The position numbers were made by a program, and so were the translations under genes. Under the pieces are notes generated by a model, which saw only the letters and a list, made by a program, of their open reading frames with translations, had not been told where the DNA came from and made no database searches. 11,544 nucleotides of DNA from Herminiimonas sp. GTDB lineage: Bacteria; Pseudomonadota; Gammaproteobacteria; Burkholderiales; Burkholderiaceae. Positions 6,097-11,544 of this stretch are shown piece by piece. Numbering within the stretch: the stretch's first letter is position 1; each line of letters opens with the position of its first letter. Where the stretch lies: assembly GCA_014377155.1 (NCBI GenBank), contig JACMQD010000336.1:1-11544 (forward strand), written 5' to 3'.

Positions 6097-7008
6097 ATGA
6101 CCGCGATCACTACCAACCATGACGAACGTAAAGCTTTCCTCATCGGCCTGTCCATCGCTATCGCGGGCGCCATCCTGTTCTCGACCAAGGCAATCGTCGC
6201 GAAGCTGATCTACCGCTATCCGGTCGACGCGGTGACGCTAATTGCGTTCCGGATGCTTTTTTCATTACCTTTTTTCGCGGCGGTAGCGCTATGGAAGGCG
6301 CGCACCGCGCATGCGCTGACCAATGCCGAGCGCGGCAAGATCGTTGTGCTGGGCTTAATCGGCTATTACCTTTCCAGTTTTCTCGATTTTCTCGGCTTGC
6401 AATATATCTCGGCGGGGCTTGAGCGGCTCATCCTTTTTCTCACGCCGTCGTTCGTGTTATTGATTTCGGTTTTATTCCTGAAAAAGAAAATTTTGCCACT
6501 GGAGTGGGCGGCGCTGCTGACGTCCTATTCGGGCACCGTACTGGTATTTATTCACGATGCGCAGACAGGCGGTCCGAATGTCGCGCTGGGCGGCGCGTTC
6601 GTGTTCGCCAGTGCCTTGGCCTATGCTTTTTACCTGCTGCTGTCGGGTGAGCTGGTACGTCGGGTCGGCGCGCTGCGGCTGGTTTCTTACGCCATGTGCG
6701 TGTCGAGCGTGGCCTGCATCGGACAATTTCTGCTGCTGCGACCGGTATCGATGCTGATCCAGCCACCGGCAGTCTACGGTCTGTCGATGATCAATGCGGT
6801 ACTGTGCACCGTGTTTCCGGTTTTTCTGACCATGATCGCGGTCGGGCGTATTGGCGCCGGCACCGCATCTCAGGCCGGCATGGTAGGTCCGGTCTCGACG
6901 CTGTTTCTGGGCGCGCTGGTGTTGGGCGAACCGATTACGGCGATTCAGCTTGGCGGCACCGGGCTGGTTTTGGCCGGCATTTACTTGTTATCTAAAAAGA
7001 AGGCATAA
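6097..7008 (+). CDS. EamA-family (DMT superfamily) transporter
   Basis: An inner-membrane protein of the drug/metabolite transporter superfamily; the substrate cannot be read from sequence. The 303 residues match the usual ten-helix size. Two EamA repeats are visible, roughly 13-152 and 165-297. Segments with family-like patterns include GLSIAIAGAILFSTKAIVAKL (17-37), the helix 86-104 with GLQYISAGLERLILFLTPSF following (100-119), and the closing FLGALVLGEPITAIQLGGTGLVLAG with the typical GE-P-I motif (277-280). A lysine-rich end (SKKKA) lies after the last helix, as expected for a cytoplasmic tail. ATG 6097 is the only plausible start before the first helix. There is no Shine-Dalgarno but a TACAAT hexamer is directly upstream. 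The SDR gene starts six bases after the stop, so the two are almost certainly co-transcribed. Confidence 0.92.
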   Translation: MTAITTNHDERKAFLIGLSIAIAGAILFSTKAIVAKLIYRYPVDAVTLIAFRMLFSLPFFAAVALWKARTAHALTNAERGKIVVLGLIGYYLSSFLDFLGLQYISAGLERLILFLTPSFVLLISVLFLKKKILPLEWAALLTSYSGTVLVFIHDAQTGGPNVALGGAFVFASALAYAFYLLLSGELVRRVGALRLVSYAMCVSSVACIGQFLLLRPVSMLIQPPAVYGLSMINAVLCTVFPVFLTMIAVGRIGAGTASQAGMVGPVSTLFLGALVLGEPITAIQLGGTGLVLAGIYLLSKKKA

Positions 7009-7014
7009 AACAAT

Positions 7015-7794
7015 ATGGATCTCGGAATTAGCGGCAAGCGTGCGTTGGTATGTGGTGCCAGCAAGGGTCTGGGACGCGGGTGCGCGGAAGCGCTGGCAGC
7101 CGAGGGCGTCGATATCACGATCGTAGCGCGCAACGTCGGCGTGCTCGAGGCGACGGCAGAAGAAATTCGCCGCAGCACCGGCGCTTCGGTCGTCGCCCTG
7201 GCCTGCGACATTACGACTGTCGAAGGCCGCGCGCTGGCTCTCGCGGCTTGCCCGCAGCCTGACATCGTTGTCACCAACGCCGGCGGTCCGCCCACTGGCG
7301 ATTTCCGGGACTGGAATCGGGACGACTGGATTGCCGCGCTCGACGCCAATATGCTCACGCCGATCGAACTCATCAAGGCCACCGTCGACGGCATGATCGC
7401 GCGGCGCTTCGGACGTATCATCAACATCACGTCGAGTGCGGTCAAGGCGCCGATCGACATTCTCGGTTTGTCCAACGGCGCCCGCTCCGGGCTGACCGGT
7501 TTCGTGGCCGGGGTGGCGCGCAAGACGGTGGTTCATAACGTCACCATCAACAACCTGTTGCCCGGCCCGTTCGATACCGACCGACTGGCAACGACACTTA
7601 ATGCTGCCGCAAAAATGAGCGGCAGAAGCTTCAACGACGTGCGCGACGCGCGCCGCCTGCAAAATCCGGCGCAGCGCTTCGGTACGGCGGCGGAGTTCGG
7701 TGCAACCTGCGCTTTCCTGTGCAGCGTGCACGCTGGTTACATGACGGGGCAAAACATATTGATGGATGGCGGTGCCTATCCCGGCACCTTTTAG
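7015..7794 (+). CDS. SDR-family protein with altered catalytic residues (BKR-like atypical subgroup)
   Basis: A short-chain dehydrogenase/reductase fold protein of 259 residues. The cofactor site looks intact: GASKGLGRG at 14-22, CDI at 64-66, and NAGG at 88-91 extended as NAGGPPTGDF. The usual catalytic Asn (N112) and Ser (S140) are present. At the positions of the catalytic Tyr and Lys, 13 and 17 residues after that Ser, the protein has S153 and R157 (LSNGARSGL). Atypical SDRs with LSN-x-x-R at this site and a GGPP motif are known to me as a beta-ketoacyl-ACP-reductase-like subgroup without the normal tetrad, so this is a family trait and probably not recent decay. The C-terminal MTGQNILMDGGAYPGTF is typical of SDRs. 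Substrate and activity are unknown. It sits between a transporter and a quinone oxidoreductase gene. Confidence 0.9.
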   Translation: MDLGISGKRALVCGASKGLGRGCAEALAAEGVDITIVARNVGVLEATAEEIRRSTGASVVALACDITTVEGRALALAACPQPDIVVTNAGGPPTGDFRDWNRDDWIAALDANMLTPIELIKATVDGMIARRFGRIINITSSAVKAPIDILGLSNGARSGLTGFVAGVARKTVVHNVTINNLLPGPFDTDRLATTLNAAAKMSGRSFNDVRDARRLQNPAQRFGTAAEFGATCAFLCSVHAGYMTGQNILMDGGAYPGTF

Positions 7795-7898
7795 GCAATA
7801 CTGACGATGTCGAACACCTCCATACTGTCGCATCCTGCATTCAAACTCCGTTCACGCGGCGGTCCGCATTTTCATCCTCACATTTAAGCGAGTTCACG

Positions 7899-8873
7899 AT
7901 GTCAAAAGCAATCCAGCTCTCAAAAACCGGTGGTCCCGAAGTCATGGAATACGTCGATGTCGAAGTCGGCAAGCCCGGAGCCGGCGAAGTGCGTCTGACG
8001 CAGGCGGCTTGCGGTTTGAACTACATCGATGTCTATTTCCGTACCGGCGCTTATCCGCAGCCCTTACCTGCTGGCCTCGGCCTGGAGGGCGCTGGTGTGA
8101 TCGACGAGGTCGGCGCCGGCGTCACGCACCTCAAGGCGGGCGATCGGGTGGCCTACGCGTGTCGTCCGACAGGTGCCTATGCGCAAGAGCGGGTGATGCC
8201 GGCATCAGGCCTGGTCAGAATTCCGGATTCGATCAGCTTCGAGACCGCCGCCGCGATGATGCTGCAAGGGATGACGGTACAGTACCTGTTTCGCCGCACC
8301 TTCGCGCTGCGCGGTGGGGAAACGATCTTGTTCCACGCGGCGGCCGGCGGCGTCGGGCTGATTGCTTGCCAGTGGGCGAGGGCTATGGGTGTGACCATGA
8401 TCGGCACCGTCGGCTCGGAAGAAAAAGCGGCTCTCGCAAAAGCCCACGGGTGCACTCACACGATCAACTACAATCAGGAAAATTTTGTCGAGCGCGTCAA
8501 GGAAATCACCGACGGCAAGGGCGTGCCTGTCGTGTACGATTCGATCGGCGCGGATACCTTCATAGGTTCGCTGGACAGCCTGTCGCCGCTTGGCATGATG
8601 GTCAGCTACGGTAGTGCGTCCGGCCCCGTGCCGCCGTTCGGACTCAATGAACTGGCGTCGCGCGGATCGCTCTTTATCACCAGGCCGACCTTGTTTACTT
8701 ATACGGCCAAGCGCGATGACCTGGAAACCGTTGCTGCCGATTTGTTTGCCATGGTCGAAAGTGGGAAAGTCACGATAGAGATCAACCAGCGTTATGCATT
8801 GCAGGATGTCGCGCAGGCACACATCGACCTGGAGTCCCGCAAGACGACCGGCTCGACCATCTTGATTCCCTGA
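7899..8873 (+). CDS. NADPH:quinone oxidoreductase, zeta-crystallin type (MDR superfamily)
   Basis: A zinc-independent medium-chain dehydrogenase/reductase, 324 residues, close to the 327 of E. coli Qor. Such enzymes transfer single electrons from NADPH to quinones and are linked to oxidative stress handling; the true substrate here is inferred only from family. Seen: GroES-like N-terminal domain with CGLNYIDVYFRTGAYP (38-53) and GLEGAGVIDEVGAGV (61-75); Rossmann motif HAAAGGVG at 146-153; and near the C-terminus SGPVPPFGLNELASRGSLFITRPTL (241-265), a stretch typical of the QOR1 group. The Cys cluster of structural-zinc alcohol dehydrogenases is absent. ATG 7899 is preferred over longer in-frame starts from 7719, which would overlap the SDR gene and add about 60 residues outside the family. 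The 104-bp gap from the SDR gene shows no clear promoter or terminator. Confidence 0.94.
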   Translation: MSKAIQLSKTGGPEVMEYVDVEVGKPGAGEVRLTQAACGLNYIDVYFRTGAYPQPLPAGLGLEGAGVIDEVGAGVTHLKAGDRVAYACRPTGAYAQERVMPASGLVRIPDSISFETAAAMMLQGMTVQYLFRRTFALRGGETILFHAAAGGVGLIACQWARAMGVTMIGTVGSEEKAALAKAHGCTHTINYNQENFVERVKEITDGKGVPVVYDSIGADTFIGSLDSLSPLGMMVSYGSASGPVPPFGLNELASRGSLFITRPTLFTYTAKRDDLETVAADLFAMVESGKVTIEINQRYALQDVAQAHIDLESRKTTGSTILIP

Positions 8874-8887
8874 CAGGCAGGCAGACT

Positions 8888-9049
8888 ATGAATAATCCCC
8901 CGGACAAGAATAATCCGATGAATCATCCTGAAGAGCCGCCCACTGGAACCGACGGTTCGCCCAAGTTTGGACGCTTGCTGATTGTGCTGATTTTGGCAGT
9001 GATCCTGATCGGATTGATTACCGTAGGCTCGGAAGCTTGGCTATCCTGA
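8888..9049 (+). CDS. Small single-span membrane protein, 53 residues, hypothetical
   Basis: I do not recognise this protein. It begins 14 bases after the quinone oxidoreductase stop, on the same strand, and is likely part of the same transcript. The first half is polar and rich in Asn and Pro (MNNPPDKNNPMNHPEEPPTG), followed by a short stretch ending in KFGR. One hydrophobic helix follows, about residues 30-46 (LLIVLILAVILIGLITV), and a brief tail GSEAWLS. The predicted topology is a single membrane span with the polar, positively bounded N-terminus in the cytoplasm. The leader has AGGCAGGCAGACT before the ATG, giving a possible weak ribosome site. The amphipathic organisation and tight spacing argue for a real gene, but no homologue evidence is available here. 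Confidence 0.65.
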   Translation: MNNPPDKNNPMNHPEEPPTGTDGSPKFGRLLIVLILAVILIGLITVGSEAWLS

Positions 9050-9070
9050 AGTCACTGCAATAACGGGTCG

Positions 9071-9095
9071 GTGCTTAAGCACTCTATTTTTCGGG
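9071..9095 (+). terminator. Palindrome with T-rich tail between convergent genes; probable terminator
   Basis: GTGCTTAAGCAC (9071-9082) is a perfect 12-base palindrome that can fold as a short stem, followed on the plus strand by TCTATTTTTC. It lies between the stops of the 53-residue gene and the convergent lipoprotein gene and could end the plus-strand operon. The T-run overlaps the last codons of the lipoprotein gene. The stem is short, so strength is doubtful. Confidence 0.4.
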
Positions 9096-9725
9096 TTGCA
9101 TCGTTAATTCGATGCGACGGGGTGCGCCGTTTGGCGCGGGAAATTCTGTGAATGCACTGCGAATCAGGTAAGGCATGATGATGGCCAGCGGGGCAATGCT
9201 GCCTTCGCTCTCGACTGTCATGTCATACAGGGTCCGATTGTCGGTGACTTGCGCAATACGGATTTTCAACTCGCGCCGGTAGAGTTGGAAACTGGTCTCC
9301 TGGTAATAGACGTCCGGCATGCCATACCACAGCGGATTGTAAAAAGGATGATGATAGCCACGACCGCTCCACCGTGGACCGTAGAATCCAGGCCCTGCTC
9401 CGTATCGATCCACGAGCACCGGCTGCACTACCTTCATGTCGCGCATATCCATGCTGTATCGCAGCGACACCTTCAACTTTGCCGGCGTCGTATTAGCGTT
9501 CTCTCTGAAACCAAGCCGCATCAGTTCGTTGCGCACCAACGTCTCATAGGTGCGATATTCAAGATTATTTTCTTGGTCGAGCGTGCGTTCGAACCCGAAG
9601 GATTTATCGGCCAGGTTGGTGGGCCATTCTTGAAAGACCGTGACGTTACTGCGAACGGTCGGCGCCGCGCATCCGGCCAGCATCGCGGCAAGCACTAAAG
9701 ACGGCACAATGAACCAGCGTTTCAT
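9084..9725 (-). CDS. DUF4136-type lipoprotein
   Basis: A predicted outer-membrane lipoprotein, 213 residues. The signal peptide MKRWFIVPSLVLAAMLAGC ends in a clear lipobox LAGC with the acylated Cys at residue 19; the next residue is Ala and not Asp, consistent with transfer to the outer membrane. After it come FQEWPTNLADKSFGF (31-45), YRTYETLVRNELMRLGF (57-73) and PAKLKVSLRYSMD (81-93), the pattern of DUF4136 proteins. A Gly/Tyr/Pro/His/Trp-rich stretch at about 107-141 looks like a surface loop. The C-terminal part contains YLIRSAFTEFPAPNG (186-200). Function of the family is unknown. The ATG at 9725 is chosen over 9797 because of the lipoprotein signal and the strong AAGGAG seven bases upstream. 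It diverges from pepN and converges with the operon on its other side. Confidence 0.88.
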   Translation of the reverse strand: MKRWFIVPSLVLAAMLAGCAAPTVRSNVTVFQEWPTNLADKSFGFERTLDQENNLEYRTYETLVRNELMRLGFRENANTTPAKLKVSLRYSMDMRDMKVVQPVLVDRYGAGPGFYGPRWSGRGYHHPFYNPLWYGMPDVYYQETSFQLYRRELKIRIAQVTDNRTLYDMTVESEGSIAPLAIIMPYLIRSAFTEFPAPNGAPRRIELTMQPEK

Positions 9726-9732
9726 TACATTT

Positions 9733-9738
9733 CTCCTT
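9733..9738 (-). promoter_or_regulatory. Strong ribosome binding site of the DUF4136 lipoprotein gene
   Basis: AAGGAG on the minus strand, seven bases before the ATG at 9725. It is the best Shine-Dalgarno in the window and decides between two in-frame ATG codons. Confidence 0.8.
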
Positions 9739-9752
9739 GGAACTCGTAACTC

Positions 9753-9758
9753 ATCATA
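9753..9758 (-). promoter_or_regulatory. Possible -10 element (TATGAT) for the lipoprotein gene
   Basis: TATGAT on the minus strand matches five of six consensus bases and would give a short leader that still contains the ribosome site. No convincing -35 lies at 16-18 bp. Confidence 0.25.
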
Positions 9759-9810
9759 TCCGTCATACCGCAAAATACCATGAGATTTTGTAACCATGGG
9801 AACGCCTAGC

Positions 9811-9824
9811 TTTACTTGAGTAAA
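9811..9824. repeat. Inverted repeat in the lipoprotein-pepN divergent region
   Basis: TTTACT and AGTAAA are perfect arms around a 2-base centre, midway between two divergent genes. The size and place would suit a regulator dimer, but no regulator is known here and an A/T-rich palindrome of this size can arise by chance. Confidence 0.35.
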
Positions 9825-9863
9825 AAGAGTTGAAGCAAATTTCGTGATCGGGTCACCGATTGG

Positions 9864-9869
9864 TAAAAT
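9864..9869 (+). promoter_or_regulatory. Possible -10 element (TAAAAT) for pepN
   Basis: TAAAAT matches five of six consensus bases and lies 38 bases before the pepN ATG, giving a leader of about 30 nt. It sits inside the small inverted repeat GGTA-AAA-TACC (9862-9872). No good -35 is visible. Confidence 0.35.
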
Positions 9870-9907
9870 ACCATTCTACCCATCCTATTCTGTCGAATAA
9901 TTCCCCT

Positions 9908-11544
9908 ATGCGAACCGATACTCCTCAGGCGATTTACCGCAAGAACTATAATCCTCCTGCGTTCTGGGTCGACACCGTCGAGATGGGTTTCGACCTGGAT
10001 CCGGTTGCCACGCGCGTCGCCACCCGCATGACCCTGCGCCGTAATCCCGACAGTGCTGACACCGTACTGGTATTAAACGGCCAGGAAATCGAGCTGATTC
10101 AGTTGCGCGTCAACGGTAAGGATCTGGCAAAACGTAGTTATGTCCTCGACGCCGAGTCGTTGACCATTCCGAATTTGCCTGAGGAGGTCACGCTCGAAAT
10201 AGAAACCTTGCTGCGGCCGGATGCCAATACGTCGCTGATGGGTCTGTATGTCTCGAATGGAAATTTCTTTACGCAGTGTGAAGCTGAAGGTTTCCGCAAG
10301 ATTACCTATTTCCCTGACCGGCCCGATGTCATGGCGAAATATACGGTCATGCTGCGCGCCCACAAGGAACAGTATCCGATCCTGCTTTCAAATGGTAACT
10401 TGATCGACGAAGGTGACCTGGGTGACGGTCGTCATTTTGCCTTGTGGGAAGATCCGTTCAGGAAGCCGTCTTATTTGTTTGCGCTCGTCGCTGGACGTCT
10501 GGTCTGCCAGGAAGAAATGTTCCTGCGTCAGTCGGGCCGTGCCGCTTTGCTCCAGGTGTGGGTCGAGGACGGCAATCTCGACAAGACCCAGCATGCGATG
10601 GACTCGCTCAAAAACAGCATCCGCTGGGACGAGCAGCGATGGGGTCTGGAGCTTGATCTCGACCGTTTCATGATCGTCGCGGTAGGCGACTTCAACATGG
10701 GCGCGATGGAAAACAAGGGATTGAACATTTTCAATACCAAGTTCGTGCTGGCCAATTCCCGGGTCGCGACCGATACCGATTATGCCGGCATCGAAGCTGT
10801 CGTCGGCCATGAATATTTCCACAACTGGACGGGCAACCGCGTTACCTGTCGCGACTGGTTCCAATTGTCGCTGAAGGAAGGGCTGACCGTGTTTCGCGAT
10901 CAGGAATTTTCGGCCGACATGGTCGGTACCGCCAGTGGCCGGGCCGTCAAGCGCATCGAGGATGTGCGCGTGCTGCGACAGGCGCAATTCCCGGAAGATG
11001 CAGGGCCGATGGCGCACCCGGTGCGTCCTGACTCCTATGAGGAAATCAATAATTTCTACACCGTCACGATTTACGAAAAAGGTTCGGAAGTGGTGCGCAT
11101 GTATCAGACACTGCTGGGTCGCGACGGCTTTCGCAAGGGCATGGACCTGTATTTCGAACGGCATGACGGACAGGCAGTCGAATGCGACGATTTCCGGGCG
11201 GCGATGTCGGACGCGAATGGCCGCGATTTGACGCAATTCGAGCACTGGTATAGCCAGGCAGGCACGCCGCGAGTCCGTGTGGCCACTAATTATGATGCCG
11301 ACAACAAGACTTTTGACATCACCTTGTCGCAATCTTGCGCACCGACGCCGGGTCAGCCGCGCAAGCTGGCCTTTCATATTCCTGTCACCGTCGGTCTGCT
11401 CGACGCATCGGGCCGCGACCTGCCGTTGAAGTGGGAGCAGGATGGAAAACCGGCGCGCGCCGTCGGTGACCTGTCTTCCACGAGCGCGGTGCTCGAATTG
11501 ACCGAACCGGAATCGACCTTTCGCTTTCTCGACATTAGCGAACA
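9908..11544 (+). CDS. pepN: Aminopeptidase N (M1 family), N-terminal part (cut by window edge)
   Basis: PepN is a cytoplasmic zinc aminopeptidase that removes N-terminal residues from peptides, a main step in final peptide breakdown. 545 codons are visible of the roughly 870-880 usual for the bacterial enzyme. Seen: substrate-binding motif GAMEN at 265-269; zinc site HEYFHNW with H301, E302 and H305; and third ligand E324 in LKEGLTVF. All are offset by four residues from E. coli PepN (E298 and E320 there). TIYEKGSEVVRMYQ lies further on, with the Tyr that stabilises the transition state in this family. The N-terminal beta domain (about 1-190) and the whole catalytic domain are present; the C-terminal helical domain lies outside the window. 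ATG 9908 gives MRTDTPQAIYRKNYNPP, matching the family start. No Shine-Dalgarno is seen. Confidence 0.97.
   Translation, partial: MRTDTPQAIYRKNYNPPAFWVDTVEMGFDLDPVATRVATRMTLRRNPDSADTVLVLNGQEIELIQLRVNGKDLAKRSYVLDAESLTIPNLPEEVTLEIETLLRPDANTSLMGLYVSNGNFFTQCEAEGFRKITYFPDRPDVMAKYTVMLRAHKEQYPILLSNGNLIDEGDLGDGRHFALWEDPFRKPSYLFALVAGRLVCQEEMFLRQSGRAALLQVWVEDGNLDKTQHAMDSLKNSIRWDEQRWGLELDLDRFMIVAVGDFNMGAMENKGLNIFNTKFVLANSRVATDTDYAGIEAVVGHEYFHNWTGNRVTCRDWFQLSLKEGLTVFRDQEFSADMVGTASGRAVKRIEDVRVLRQAQFPEDAGPMAHPVRPDSYEEINNFYTVTIYEKGSEVVRMYQTLLGRDGFRKGMDLYFERHDGQAVECDDFRAAMSDANGRDLTQFEHWYSQAGTPRVRVATNYDADNKTFDITLSQSCAPTPGQPRKLAFHIPVTVGLLDASGRDLPLKWEQDGKPARAVGDLSSTSAVLELTEPESTFRFLDISE

Noticed and set aside
6988..7833. 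Open frame of 281 codons antisense to the SDR gene
   Set aside because: It covers the SDR gene entirely and has no recognisable domain.
7719..7898. Longer N-terminus for the quinone oxidoreductase
   Set aside because: It would overlap the SDR gene by about 75 bases and add 60 residues not seen in the family. ATG 7899 gives the standard length.
10388..11377. Open frame of 329 codons antisense to pepN
   Set aside because: It is the complement of the pepN catalytic domain and shows no recognisable domain or ribosome site.
1..11544. Mobile element, defence island or phage remnant
   Set aside because: I saw no transposase, integrase, terminal repeats, tRNA-linked attachment site or toxin-antitoxin pair, and composition looks even across the genes.

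Overview
The window looks like a stretch of chromosome from a beta-proteobacterium, most likely Burkholderiales and probably near Oxalobacteraceae (Herminiimonas, Collimonas or Glaciimonas type). I base this on moderately high G+C, on the yebC-purD-hemF order, and on close full-length matches from memory to proteobacterial RibA, PurD, YebC, HemF and PepN. It is nearly all coding. I see no rRNA, tRNA, insertion sequence, phage gene, CRISPR array or defence cassette, and no gap above 300 bases without a gene.

Left part (1-3506), all on the minus strand and read from right to left: yebC (YebC/TACO1-family regulator or translation factor), purD (purine synthesis), a small MscS-type mechanosensitive channel, and the first 111 codons of hemF (aerobic haem synthesis), cut by the window edge. 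Strong inverted repeats lie just past the yebC and purD stop codons, so this row of genes may be processed or attenuated between genes. A 135-bp divergent promoter region (3507-3641) separates yebC from the next gene.

Middle part, plus strand: a HerA/YjgR-type (DUF853) P-loop ATPase carrying an in-frame 9-bp tandem repeat that encodes Ser-Gln-Thr units, then ribA (GTP cyclohydrolase II, riboflavin synthesis). Next comes a probable operon: an EamA/DMT transporter, an SDR protein whose catalytic Tyr and Lys are replaced by Ser and Arg, a quinone oxidoreductase of the zeta-crystallin type, and a short single-span membrane protein of 53 residues that is easily missed.

Right part: a DUF4136-type lipoprotein gene on the minus strand converges on that operon across a 34-bp gap holding a palindrome. 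It diverges from pepN (aminopeptidase N), of which 545 codons are visible before the window ends.

Most genes are housekeeping. I found no convincing novel multi-gene system. The points most worth a second look are the SDR lacking catalytic residues inside a transporter-SDR-QOR-small protein cluster, the 53-residue protein itself, the 9-bp repeat in the ATPase, the unusual tail of the MscS channel, and several intergenic inverted repeats.
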